The notes under the pieces are model-generated. The model searched no databases, was not told the DNA's origin, and saw only the letters and a program-made list of their open reading frames with translations. A DNA stretch of 64,000 nt, taken from the NCBI RefSeq assembly GCF_030253575.1, contig NC_080566.1, positions 27,232,001-27,296,000 of the forward strand, given 5' to 3'. The DNA comes from Rhododendron vialii. Lineage: Eukaryota; Streptophyta; Magnoliopsida; Ericales; Ericaceae. Position numbers and translations under genes: made by a program. Every line of letters starts with the position of its first letter. The stretch's first letter is position 1. Shown here one piece after another: positions 1-12,100 of the stretch.

Positions 1-213
1 TTGCACTTCTTTTTTTTGTCTTTTGTGATATGAATTTACAACTTTTTCCTTCAAAGTGTGAAAGATTGTGCAAACGAAAGGTTAAATGTATAAGTTCACA
101 TCACAATAGAATAAGAAGGGAGTGCAGTTATTAGGGCCAAAAAAAAGGGAGTTGGGGGCTCCTGTGCCTTGAGGGACAGCAGCCTGCTGTCCCGGGAAAA
201 ACGATATCATCCC

Positions 214-488
214 GAGCCCGGAAACTTGATCCGAAATGTTCACTTGAAAGATCTCAACGCTTACTATAGCCTTGTTAAAAATCAAGTCAATCAAACATCG
301 ATAACTTAGTGAACAAATCATCTGTTTTAAGTGCTGTTAGCAATGTCTAAAATATTTAGCCAAAAATTCAGTCAAAAAAGTGATTTGTTCACAAGGTTAT
401 CGATGTTTGATCGACTTGGTTTTTTGCAAGGCCATAGTACGTGATGAGATCTTTTAAGCAAACATTTCGGATCAAGTTTCCGGGCTCT
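214..488. repeat. Foldback (hairpin) repeat
   Basis: The stretch 214-331 is repeated in inverted orientation at about 372-488, with a spacer of roughly 40 bp. Both arms share blocks such as ggaaacttgatccgaaatg and caaacatcgataac, and identity looks like about 85 percent by eye. No coding potential is seen. It could be a foldback MITE or a hairpin-forming repeat; no clear TSD was found. Weaker inverted similarity may continue outward to about 150 and 560. Confidence 0.7.
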
Positions 489-1728
489 GGAAAATATTGT
501 GTTCGGGCTCAGGGCGATATGGAAGTCGTTTCGAGAGTCGTTGTGCTCCTAAGGGCAGCAAGCCCTATTGTGCTTTCATAACGAAATTTCTCGACGAATA
601 TGACATACCTCAGTATTTATAGTTTATTAGCATTATCATACATACAGGTGATAATAGTTTTAAATTTCACCTTGTAATAGACAGAAAAAGAATACGTTTG
701 GGCGGGGTGAAAAAATTTCATTCTATGGAAAACAAAATGAAGACCCAAATTAATACTCATATACGTACTTTTTAGTTTAAATTTAGGTTAGCACCCTGAT
801 AATTTTACAAGGCGTATCACACTTACATAAAAGGGTATCAAAATAGTGTGAGAAAAAATTGAGTGCGTTGGTGCCCCCACTAACACCAAAGTAATTCCGC
901 CTTTGCAGCCATGAGGCATTAGTTTTTCTATTTTTGAAACTAACGAGGCCATTAGTTTAAGGGTTAAAATTCCAAATACTAACCTTGGATTTATATTTGA
1001 GGATAGCTATCTGAATCCAAACTTTCTCTTCGAGACCCTATAAGTAATAGAGACTTAAACTTGTGCGAAAGTGGTTTTCTCAACTAGTACGGTTGATGTT
1101 ATCTGTAAAGAATGTTGAGAGCGTTTTCAAGTTTTGGTGCGTGATTTTGTGGGGTGAAAGACCTGGCAATTGATACATACCAAACTTCAGAAGAAAAGAG
1201 GAAAAAGCTTAAAACAATGACCACTCACTCTAGTGCAACAGCAATCCTTGATACTCCCATAGTGGATGCTTACCAGACCATCTTAGGTTTGAACTAACAA
1301 GAATTCCTTAAAGTCCAAGTTGCCTGCAGATTGCGACGACGAGGATGGACTCCAGCTTCAGCTTAATGCAGATGTGGTCTTCATACAACTACTATGAGAA
1401 ACCACGGTTTATTTATTGTTTAGTGGCTTTTTCTTGTATTATGTTTTTTTTTTTTAATTAAACTTTGCACTCGTTTTTTTGTTTTTTTAATCTTATTGTT
1501 GTTTCTGCTTCCTAAAACATTATACAGATAAATTGATATCTATGAGTCGTGTAGTAGTGCGTATCGAATGACTTGGATATTGCATAATGTGTTTCACTTT
1601 GATTACTTGAGAAAGAATATTTCACAAATGGTCCAACCATAAATACATATGTTGTTCTAATTTAATATTTTACTCAAATATTTTTAGTCAAATGTTATTT
1701 TGATGGATGGAATATCAAAGGGATATAC
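489..1728. other. Intergenic, no gene seen
   Basis: AT-rich sequence without a convincing open reading frame, splice pattern or transposon terminus. The outer, weaker part of the foldback repeat may reach about 560. Confidence 0.5.
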
Positions 1729-2290
1729 TGTTAGAGATTATAAAGGAGATTATTAAGGGGTTGTTAAAATCTCATTAGACTTGGTCTTCTAATTTCCTAA
1801 TATCTCTCTCCTAAGAATTAGAGGAGTATGATCTTATCCCTAAAAAACTTTTGACTGTATATTTTCTATATATATATAGTCATATACCTTTGCAAGAAAA
1901 ATATATACACGTATAACAAAATACTCGTTACCCTACTCCACTCTAGTTTCCAAAGTATACAGCAAAATCCTTTATCCTTTTTCTCATCAAATTAGTGCTC
2001 TATATTGGAAAAACGAAAGCTTCAGCTATTTCTTGTACTCGATGTTTAAGATTGTTTTTCTTTGATTATTTCAAGTGTCGGGAAACTATATGGTTCGTAA
2101 GTTTAATTCACTGCACAGAAAAGAACTTGAAGGTCGATGTATCTTAGGGAAGGAACCCTGTGCAAGAGGGGGTATATTGTTCCTTAGGAAAGCGCTACCA
2201 CGTGTCTCGACCACCCCACAGGCTATTCTATTCATTTCTCTATTTATTTATATTGCTGAATTTCAACGCTAATTATTATTCAGAATTACT
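1729..2290 (+). repeat. Possible Copia-type LTR fragment
   Basis: The stretch begins TGTTAGAGATTATAAAGG, has a run of alternating AT around 1868-1880 that could hold a TATA box, and otherwise looks like a short Copia LTR. No matching CA terminus, PBS or TSD was found, so this is a low-confidence call; it may simply be AT-rich intergenic DNA. Confidence 0.2.
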
Positions 2291-2649
2291 ATTCTACTAG
2301 AAAATTCCTATCGCTTCTTTTTCCCAACAGCATATTCTTCCTATGGGATCGAACGGTCGAATATGAAGGATCCTTGGTTGCGTAGCAATGATTGGAGGGT
2401 GTTATATTGTCACGATCTTCCTTCACCGCCCAACACAAGTGAATGTTATTTATAAGAGTTCCAATTGAGTAGGGATGGCAAATTAAATCCAAATCCACCC
2501 ACTTAAAAATAGACTCAATCCAATCCATTCATTAATTGGGTCAGAATGAGTCCAATCTATCTCACCCATTATTGTTTGAGTTTTAATTGGGTTAACTAAA
2601 ATGACCCAATATGTAACGACCCGAATTTTTACGTCGCATTTTTTTTAAA

Positions 2650-2744
2650 ATTAAACGTTTTATTATAATTCTTTTACTAAAAATTATTTATTAAAGTGAT
2701 TGTATTATTATAATTTAACTCTAGGAGCTAGCCATTAAAAAAAA
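2650..2744. repeat. 95-bp direct repeat, left copy
   Basis: Identical by eye to 18883-18977, offset 16233. It is part of the solo LTR sequence and marks the left edge of the 16-kb inserted block. The two copies diverge soon after 2744. Confidence 0.85.
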
Positions 2745-2858
2745 CCTTTTGATATCATAGGATTTTTTTTCATATCTTGACCCATGATATCCGTGTACCC
2801 AACTATTATAGAACCCTAGCTCTACTTCATAATCCCAAAAATCTAGGATAAGATTACA
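2745..2858. other. Unassigned filler between repeat and Copia fragment
   Basis: About 115 bp that matches neither the solo LTR continuation on the right (after 18977) nor recognisable Copia coding sequence. Origin not determined. Confidence 0.4.
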
Positions 2859-3099
2859 TTGGATTTTATGAAGCAAGCCTCGCGACAATGGTTTGATAAA
2901 TTTTCCACAACACTCAAAGAAGCTGGTTTTATGCAATCGGTTGCAGATTACTCGTTGTTTACTTTTTCCAATGGTTATCGTTTCACTGCGGTTCTTGTGT
3001 ATGTGGATGATGTGATTATCATGGGGAATGTTAATGCAACCATCAATCATCTCAAATCATTCTTACATTCTAAGTTTCGCATCAAGCACTTGGGTTTAC
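2859..3099 (+). pseudogene. Copia reverse transcriptase, 5'-truncated part
   Basis: Translates as a Ty1/copia reverse transcriptase segment: KQASRQWFDKF is followed by LVYVDDVIIM, which holds the catalytic YVDD. The reading frame starts abruptly near 2861, so everything upstream (gag, integrase, N-terminal RT) is missing. It ends at 3099 where the Athila element is inserted; the frame resumes at 16473. The last five bases, tttac (3095-3099), are the Athila target-site duplication. Confidence 0.9.
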
Positions 3100-4601
3100 T
3101 GCCTAGCCTCCAACCTCGCCTTCAAATAAGGTTGAGAAAAACCCCAAGCGTAGGGCTAGATCGTCGGTAGCATAATAAACCGGTAAGACCGGGATCGTAC
3201 CAAAGGGAATTTGAATATAATTTAATCGGATTGTAGGTTTTATATGGTGGTTTCGGCATTTAACACGGCCAACTTGGTTTTCCTTTAAACGGTGGAAAAG
3301 ATAAAGTGAAAACTAGAAATGAGCTTTATAAACTAAAAGAGGCAAGTCTAGGGATCGTCTAACCCTTGACTAAGGCCGTTACCGGTTCTCATTATAACTC
3401 AGGAGAGAATCACGACCGCGTGCCACGCCTGGAGAATTTGGCTTTAAAGACTACGTTTATTGAAAGATGTGATTAAACGGAGGCGAACCAACTTGTTTTT
3501 AACATTTATCGAACACATAGGAGGCCACGAGCCCTCGGTAAGTTGCTTGCCAAGACCGCTTGACTAAACACCTTACCAAGGAGTTAACACCCCTTGTTTA
3601 GACCAAAAATGCAAGTTAACCTCTATTCCAAAAATCATGCTTTTAAGCCCGGTGGTTTGAGAACCAAATAACGACCGAAGTCCTCAGGAAAGAGTATCCC
3701 GAGACTCAACCAAGTAACTACTCACTCATAGCTAAAGCATAGACCAACGCATAAAAACAAGACATGATATTTAACCGCAGAAAATGAAAATAAACTTGAT
3801 ATTGAGAAAGATCTAGTTCGTGGCTACAACTTTAATAAATAGGAAATTAACAAACAATAAAGACTTACTTGAGTTCTATGGAAATTAAACTTGAAAAGCT
3901 TAAGAAAAGCTTAAGAAGACATTAATGGAGTACAAGCTAAGAAAGTAATTGTCTAGATGATGATGGAGGGAGAGAAAGTGATGGCTATTTATACAAAAAT
4001 GACATTCTCTCTCCTCAAAAATATCAGAAAATATCTAGAAAGTGGAAACATGCCACAAATGGAAAGTTAAAATCTGTCAAAAAGCATGTCGGTGAGTTAT
4101 CCGTATCGATACTCCCTAACCATATCGATACCGAGCAGCCTTGCTCTGATTTCCAAGTTTCCCCGTAGAAGGACCGTATCGATACTCTAAGAACCGTATT
4201 GATACGGTTAACAACGTATCGATACGGTGAAAGCTGAATTTCTCAATGCTTTCTGTTTTAATGAAGTATCGATACGCCATGAACCGTATCGATACTAAGC
4301 AGTCTTCTGGGCAAATCACACCTCCCAAACCCTGTCTTGACACCCGATGGTCCTTGGCTTGCTCGGGCCTTCCGTTTGATCATTCCATAGCCCGACTGTT
4401 GTATTCTTTAGGGCCTTGCCACTCGGATTCCCTCAAGGGTTGTACGAGGCATCAAAATAAAGCCTCTTATTCACGTATCACCTAAAACGCTCAACGAGAA
4501 ACCTTACACGCAAAATTACTTAAAACAACAAATAAACATAAAGCAAATGACATAAAACATGACTAGAAGCACCAAATATCTACAATAATGGGTGCTTATC
4601 A
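3100..4601 (-). repeat. Athila 3' LTR
   Basis: 1502 bp, TG at 3100 to CA at 4601 on the plus strand. Aligns with 14966-16467. The first 250 bp differ at a dozen or more positions between the two copies, the rest at fewer, so insertion is not very recent. It carries a cluster of ATCGAT-type palindromes at about 4095-4310. Confidence 0.93.
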
Positions 4602-4614
4602 CACCCCCCAACTT
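4602..4614 (-). other. Polypurine tract of the Athila element
   Basis: On the minus strand AAGTTGGGGGGTG lies directly before the 3' LTR, the expected place for the plus-strand primer. Confidence 0.8.
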
Positions 4615-5549
4615 GAACGTTGCTAGTCCCGAGGAACAAAAACATACTGCTAAACTAACTAAGCAATCCTTCCGCTAAAACAACTTAGCACACACGCTTA
4701 CCAAAAACATCTAGCAAGAGTTCTAAAAACAAATTTTATTCCACACTCGCAACTAACAGGTGAAAACTGAAATGGTTCACCTAGCATTGAGCACATTCCA
4801 AGTCAAGTACAAAAATCTGTACCCTTAACGAGAAGGAGGATATAGGCAAAACAAATGCAATTGCACGCTACAAACCATATCCCAAGGAAAAGGGATCGAA
4901 ACTAGGCAATGCAAAAAAACAAAAACCATGCCATATATGAGGAGAGCACCTTTAAACAGAAATATGAGCTACAAGCCATAGACTAAAGTACCAAGAGAAA
5001 GCATGCCATAATTAAATATGCACATCATCAACAAATGAATCAAAACGGAATAAATGCGCACAACAGATCAACTAAGGACTTCATTATGCTTAAATTGACC
5101 TTGGTTATCAAAGAACGGTTAGCAAAAAGGGTGGCTGCTATATACTGGCTCGGTTTATCTACCCTTGGCCGCCACCAATACTAAACTACCAAGTCAATGG
5201 CCACATGCCGGCCAAAACAAAAACCTCTTAAACTACAAGTTACGAGTTCACTAATGAAAGTAAAACAAGATAGGATAGGTGGACTGTCAACCACCAAGCA
5301 CCCCGACCAAGTATAGGGATTTCAAACTAAACCACCGACTACTCCTCATCACCCGACTCTGGCTCCTCTCCGGCAAAGTCATCACTGTCCTCGGCTTCGT
5401 GAACGGGCAACGGGGCATAAGGCTCACTTGTACACCCCTCTTGCCTCCTCAACACATAGTCCAACTTGTGATCGATCCTCTCCTGCCTCCTAGCATTCTC
5501 TTGAGTCTCCCTTTTTAAGCTTGCGGTGGCTGTTCATAGTAGCCACGCC
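4615..5549 (-). other. Athila 3' internal non-coding region
   Basis: Lies between the env-position ORF and the polypurine tract. No ORF with recognisable features is seen. Confidence 0.6.
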
Positions 5550-6602
5550 CTAGCAGAAAAGTAGCTTTTGCCACACGTATTGCTTAGCACGTTTAGGCGG
5601 CATTGTAGTTAGATAGCTACCACCGCGAACTCCCTCATCTCTCAAAGCCCCTCGAGACTGTGAAGCACTCCTAGTTAGGATGCTACTATTAAGAATTCCT
5701 GACTCGAGTTTACCCCACTCCCCGTATGCATCTCTCGGAACACCTTTCTCCAAGCAAATTTTGGTAACCATGCATGGATATGGCATCCTTGTATAAGTTG
5801 GTACATTAACTTTAAACTCAACCATTTGACGGAAAATATATTTAGCCCAATCAAAAACATTCCCTGGTTCCATGAAAAAAAATAGCATTTCACCCTCAAT
5901 CCTTGCTGGCTTATTCTCAGTACCCCTCGGGTTCAAGTTATGATGCACAAATTGATTAATTAAACGGTACTCATCCTTGAATTTTCTCGGAATATGAGGA
6001 TGCTTAGCTTCTGCCGGATTCGTATATAAAGCCTGATTAACCTCATCTCTCGAGGCAAAATTTTCTCTTGGCACATTAACAGACGCAGCAGGGGGTCGCT
6101 CATAGTTCAAAGCCCGAGCAATCACATCGGGGTCTACCACAACATTGACCCGACCAATTTTTGAAGTAATTCTTGCCTCATTTTCCTCTATTTTCCCCAA
6201 CTCGGGAACTTTCATGTTTTTATAAAAATCAGCCACTAAACCCTTAATACACCCAGGATTTTCGCGAAAAAAATAAGCCAAATCTTGAGCAACGATTCGC
6301 TGGACACAAATGTGGTTTGGCCCAATGCTCTCCACGTCGACATGGCGTTCGTTTTTAACTCCCCTCTTCATAAAACTCTTCTCCCACCTAGCCTGTTTAT
6401 CAGCTTTAACCTCTTCCAAAGTCCGTTTCCACCTAGAACCAACATGGGCCGCTTGTTCCGGATTTTCCATCATTTCTTCTTCTTCCTCAATGTCCCGAAG
6501 AACCTCGTCCCCCTCTTCAATTTCGGGTTAACGTGAGGAAGAAGCCACATTCTGACCCCGAACCCTCGAGGGTTTGTTTGCAGCACGCTTAAGTCAAGGC
6601 AT
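5550..6602 (-). pseudogene. Athila env-position ORF (plant transposon protein type)
   Basis: Third ORF of the element, after integrase, in the position called env-like in Athila and Calypso elements. The predicted start is the ATG at 6600-6602, followed by a nonsense TGA two codons later and a TAA near 6530; downstream a single frame of about 307 codons is open to 5550. It begins with an acidic stretch (EEEEEMMENPEQ) and a charged region (RWKRTLEEVKADKQARWEKS), then a folded-looking domain with motifs such as VDPDVIARALNYERPP and MEPGNVFDWAKYIFRQ, which resembles the domain annotated as putative plant transposon protein. I see no clear signal peptide, fusion peptide or transmembrane segment, so an envelope function is not supported by the sequence. 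Confidence 0.7.
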
Positions 6603-7034
6603 TCTCGAATTTTGAGAAAATTTCTTGATTTTTTCAAGATATGGAAAGGGGTAAAGTTGGGGTTCGTATTTTTGGTAAGTGGGAGTGAAATTGATGTTGG
6701 GGATAGGTTTGGGAATGATTATATGGAAGAAAAATGAAGATTTTATGGGTTCTTGGTAGGGGAAACAAGAAAAATGAAGAGAGAAAGAGAGGAAGAGATA
6801 CCTTGATTTTTTGAGATATGGAGTGTAAATCCACGGATTGATGGTTGAAACTTGAAAAGAAAGTGATTTGAAGCGGATTTGGTAAAGGATTTATGAGATT
6901 TGGTGATGGATTGGAGGTTTTGGAGAGTAGGGTTTAATGAAGGTGGGCAGTTATGGAGGAGAAAAAGGATGCAGGGGTGTTTGGAAGTGAAAGGTCAAAC
7001 CTCAATCTGTTTTTAAAAAACCCAGATTTCCAAA

Positions 7035-7230
7035 CCATATCGATACGCAGTTACCGTATCGATACCGAGGCCGTTTCCCTTGAACTCTGTAAGTTACCCG
7101 TATCGATACTCCTGAAATTTGTATCAATACGCTGAAGCCTGCAAATGCGAAACCCATTGTTTTAATGAAGTATCGATACGCCATGAACCGTATCAATACG
7201 GGTCTGTTTCCCCTGCATTCCTCCATTTCC
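7035..7230 (-). promoter_or_regulatory. LTR-like segment upstream of env-position ORF
   Basis: Shares at least 36 identical bases (7159-7194) with the LTR (around 4251-4286), spanning the tandem ATCGAT-type palindromes. It sits about 430-600 bp upstream of the env-position ATG and downstream of an internal polypurine tract. A role as an internal promoter is inference from position and similarity to the LTR. Confidence 0.5.
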
Positions 7231-7780
7231 AACCCTTTTTGCCAATGCCAATACCCATATACACCTCACACACATCCAAAACATCACCCGGAGCCTTGAG
7301 AACTTGCCAATCAGCTGTTGAGAAGCAATACGATCCAACCAAACATCCGGCTTCCTAAGGTTAAGAGTAGGAACGACTCGGACTTGGCTTTTTAATAAGG
7401 ACAATGAGACTCATATGTGGTTTTATCATACAAAAATGCCCTGTATCATATCCTAAGTGCGCCATAGATTCCAAATTGATTCAAAATAAACAATAAACAC
7501 ACTTAGGTATGAACATGAGATGATCTACCTGCGAACATAAGGAGAACAAATACGGAATATGGGAAAAACTTGACCAAAACATACACAAACGTCGTGAATT
7601 CCACCTTAGTCCATTCATGCAAGTTGCGAAATACAAAATTTGCGTTAACGAACTCTTGCGAATAACACTTCATGAGCATGTGCCAAATTGTTTTAATCCA
7701 CTAATTTTGTAATAACGGAAGAATTGATCTACTAAAAACGAAAAAATTTACGAAAAGCATAAAACTCATAAAACTAAAAC

Positions 7781-7782
<2 letters not shown>

Positions 7783-7812
<30 letters not shown>
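7783..7812. repeat. AT microsatellite
   Basis: Alternating AT run inside the Athila spacer, next to the internal polypurine tract. Confidence 0.9.
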
Positions 7813-7817
7813 TATAT

Positions 7818-7832
7818 CCCTCCCCCCAACTT
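7818..7832 (-). other. Internal polypurine tract-like site
   Basis: Minus strand AAGTTGGGGGGAGGG shares the 11-base core AAGTTGGGGGG with the terminal PPT at 4602-4614. It lies in the spacer between integrase and the env-position ORF. A second priming site for plus-strand synthesis is a reasonable inference. Confidence 0.6.
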
Positions 7833-8399
7833 AACAAATGCTATGCCCTCAGAGCATGGAGAACAACAATAAGGAGAAAGGGAACAAAAATCGTACCAAC
7901 AGGGGAATGTCAACCCCCTTATACCTCGACTAAGTTGGAGATTTTTGTGTCACCGGCTCTTTTCGTCATCCGAACGGCTTCCAAGGTCGACTCATTCGGC
8001 TCTTCCAACGGAACCACAGCTAGTCACACAGGATCATGGCCAAAGCTTTATTGGGCTAACAACCGCGACACGTAATCACACCCATGCTTAGGGCTCCTGA
8101 ATGCCTCAATCACTCCGATGGTAGATCCAAACCACCAAGGCTGGTGTTGTAGCACGTACACCCTGCAAAAGACTTAAGCTTGAACTACCTACTAAGAGCC
8201 AAATGACATTAGAACTGCCTGGCGCATGTTATCCGGGCGTCAAGAAACACATATAAAAAGAAAAACAACAAAGAACACCTCCCGATTTTCATGCAATCTC
8301 ACGAGTCATACTTTTCTTCCCGATTCTCACCGGAAAGATAAGACACGGTTGGCTATACTAGACCATCAAGTTTGTTACATCATGCCCGAAGTAAAATTC

Positions 8400-8960
8400 A
8401 CCGCTTGACCTCGCCAAGCAATTAAGCCCAGCATTCCCTATGATCGAAACAAAGTGAGATAAGACAGAGCCTAGTGCCAAAGCACGGGAATATCAAACCG
8501 CACCCAAAGACCTAAATCGCCCCCGATAGGGACATAGCTGGGGAGCATGGATCGTTAACGGCAAACTACGACAAAGGACTAATAAAAGCCCGATACAATG
8601 ATGCATTAGTGAAATCTTCTGATGAGAGAAACCTAAAACATAAAGAAACAAACACAAAATAGAAAAACAATATTTACAAATGTACAAATGTACAAAGATT
8701 TAATATCAGAACTCGGAGCGTCCAAGTCACAGCTGGACTCCGCCAAACAATGAAGTCCAGCGTCCCCTAAGATCGTAACTAGGCAGGCACAAGATAGAGC
8801 CAAGTGCGGTAATGGAGCACGGGAATATCAAGGCCTAACCTAAGATCTATACCGCCCCCGTTGGGGCTAATCTGGAAGACGTGAGTGGTGCACTGTGAAT
8901 TGCTCCTATCAGAAAAGCTAATGAAAGCCCTATGTCACTGATATTAAAATTGCCCTTACT
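8400..8960 (-). repeat. Diverged direct repeat in Athila spacer
   Basis: The segment about 8430-8600 is repeated at about 8750-8950. Shared landmarks are agcacgggaatatcaa, atcgcccccgatagggac versus ataccgcccccgttgggg, and a common arrangement of cag-cgtccc and aaagccc blocks. No ORF spans the region. Confidence 0.6.
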
Positions 8961-9120
8961 AACCGGAGCTGGGCACACGATCCTTTTTTAAGTAGCGGCG
9001 TGCGGAGCTACATATACCCAAGTCAATGGAGGGTACCCCCTACCCGGGGGCCGGGTCCGACAAACAATTAAGTTCAGCGGTTATGCTTTCGCTCCCCGTG
9101 CAAATTACTGGAACACAAAA

Positions 9121-12100
9121 CTATACCGAAGGGCCATCCGTGTAAACGGGATCGGCCAAAACTTCATCGGGCTCTCCAACTTCGAAACTGCCAAGGAAAG
9201 GCTTAAGCCTTTGGCCATTCACCTTAAAAGAGGAACCATTATTCATGCTTTCTACTTCTATCGCCCAGTGAGGGAAAACAATTTGACAACATAAGGACTG
9301 GCCCAACGTGACCGCAATTTACCGGGATGCAAATGCAACCGAGAATTATACAACAGTACTTTCTAACCGGGCTCAAAGTTTTTAATCACAATGTTCTTAT
9401 CATGCTTGGCTTTGATTTTAGATTTGTAAGCACTAGAATGGTCATAAGCATTGTACCTCATCTCCTCGAGTTCCGTCAATTGAAGCTTTCGGCGGGCACC
9501 GGCTTTAGCTATATTGAAATTGAACTTCTTGATCGCCCAGTATGCCTTATGCTCAAACTCCACCGGCAAGTGGCATGCTTTCCCATAGACAAGCCGGTAA
9601 GGTGACATCTCCAAAATTGTCTTGTAAGCAGTACGGAAAGCCCACAAGGCATCGATCAAACGTGTCCTTACAGGTAGGATTAACCGTCTTCTCCAAGATG
9701 TTCTTTATCTCCCGATTTGCCAACTCTGCTTGGCCATTGGTTTGCGGATGGTAAGCCGTTGAAACTTTGTGCACGATGGAGTACTTCTTCATAAGTGCTG
9801 AAATTGACCGGTTGCAAAAGTGAGACCCTTGATCGCTGATTATAGCCCTCGGCATCCCAAATCTTGATAAAATGTTGTCCCTCATAAATTCGACCACAAT
9901 AGAATGATCGTTCGTGCACGTAGGAATTGCCTCTACCTATTTGGAAACGTAGTCGACCGCCAACAAGATGTAGAGGTACCCAAAGGACGATGGAAATAGC
10001 CCCATAAAGTCGATGCCCCAACAATCGAAGACTTCAATGATTAAAATGGGTGTAGGCGGCATTTCATTGCGTTGTGTCACACACCCCAAAAGTTGGCACC
10101 GAGCACAACCCCGGCAAAAGGCAAATGTGTCCTTGTACAAATTTGGCCAATAAAACCCGCTTTGTAAAATCTTCGCGGCGGTCTTTTTAAACGAGAAGTG
10201 GCCGCTGCAAGCTTCCGTATGGCAAAATTTGATCACACTCTGTTGTTCAGAGTTGGGCACACACCGTTGGACGAGTTGGTCGACATAATACTTGAAAAGG
10301 TACGGGTCGTCAAAGGAGAACCGTTTCACCTCCTCCAAAAACCGACGTTTCTCTTGCATATTCCAATGAGCGGGCATCAAGCCGGTAACCAAGTAATTCA
10401 CAATATCGGCGTACCGAGGAACAGAGGAGATTGCAAATAGTTGCTCATTAGGGAAGGCGTCACCAATCGGAATGTGAGAAGTGTGATCTTCGAACTCCAA
10501 TCTAGACAAATGGTCGACCACCACATTCTCGACACCCTTCTTATCTTTAATTGTAAGGTCAAACTCTTGTAAGAGTAAAATCCATCGAATCAACCTTGCC
10601 TTGGCATCTTGCTTTGTGAAAAGGTATTTGAGGGCGGAATGATTGGTGTAAACAGTGATTGGATCTCCCACTAAGTAAGACCGAAACTTATCTAATGCAT
10701 AGACTATGGAAAGTAACTCCTTCTCCGTAGTTGAATAGTTCATTTGGGCCTCATTAAGTGTCTTGCTCGCATAATAAATAACATATGGCTCTTTCCCTTT
10801 GCGTTGGCCCAAAACGGCCCCGACGGCGTAATCACTGGCGTCACACATAAGCTCAAATGGTAACTCCCAATCCGGAGACCGCACGATAGGTGGTGAGGTA
10901 AGACTGGACTTTAACTTGGTGAAGACGGCTTCACACGCCGATGTCCACTCAAACGGCACATCCTTGGCGAGCAAATGGCACAACGGCCGAGCAATGGCAC
11001 TGAAATCCTTTATGAATCGCCGATAGAAACCGGCATGCCCCAAAAAGGAACGAATGTCCTTCAAGCACTTTGGAGTAGGTAGATTACCAATCAAATCGAT
11101 CTTAGCTCTATCGACCTCAATGCCCTTGGAGGATACAATGTGGCCAAGAACAATGCCTTCGCTCACCATAAAGTGACATTTTTCCCAATTGAGCACTAAG
11201 TTCTTTTCCTCACACCGGGCTAACACTAACCCCAAATTGGTAAGACAAGCCTCAAAAGAATCGCTGAACACTGAAAAGTCATCCATGAACACCTCCATAA
11301 TCTTCTCCACCATGTCACTGAAAAGTCCCATAATACACCGAGAGAAAGTACCGGGGGCGTTGCAAAGCCCGAACGGCATACGACGATAAGCAAAGCTCCC
11401 GAATGGGCACGTGAACGTTGTCTTCTCTTGATCTTCCAAAGCCACCTCAATTTGGTTGTAGCCTGAGTACCTGTCTAGGAAATAATAGAACTGGTGACCG
11501 GCCCCCCTTTCCAAAATTTGATCAATGAAGGGAAGAGGAAAATGATCCTTTCTGGTGCTAGCATTCAACTTCCGATAGTCAACGCACACCCTCCAACCGG
11601 TTTGAACACGCGTTGGGATTAATTCATCCTTGTCATTTCGCACAACCGTCACCCCGGACTTCTTAGGTACCACTTGAATTGAGCTAACCCACTAAGAATC
11701 CGCAATCGGGTAAATGATGCCTACGTCCAATAACTTGAGCACTTCCGCTCGCATGGCATCCTTCATGATCGGGTTCAACCGCCATTGAGGTTGGCGAGAT
11801 GGCTTGACATCATCTTCAAGATAGATGTGGTGGGAGCAAAGGGATGCATCTATTCCTTTGATATCGGCTATGGACCACCCAATGACCTTTGAATGCTTCC
11901 TCAACTTAGCGAGTAATTAAAACTCTTGAAGTTCGGTGAGGGCAGAGGAGATCACCACCGGGTATGTTTGGCTATCACCAAGGTAAGCATACTTGAGAGT
12001 GTCCGGTAGTGGTTTAAGATCAAGTGTCGGAGGTTCCACACTAGACGGAATGGCCCGCTTTACAATAAGAGGCAACTCGTCAAATTTTGGGATCCATGGA

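Noticed and set aside
4116..4343. 75-codon minus-strand ORF in the Athila LTR (repeated at 15982-16209)
   Set aside because: Its repeated sequence (YRYF, IDTLL) is the translation of the ATCGAT palindromes; no protein-like features.
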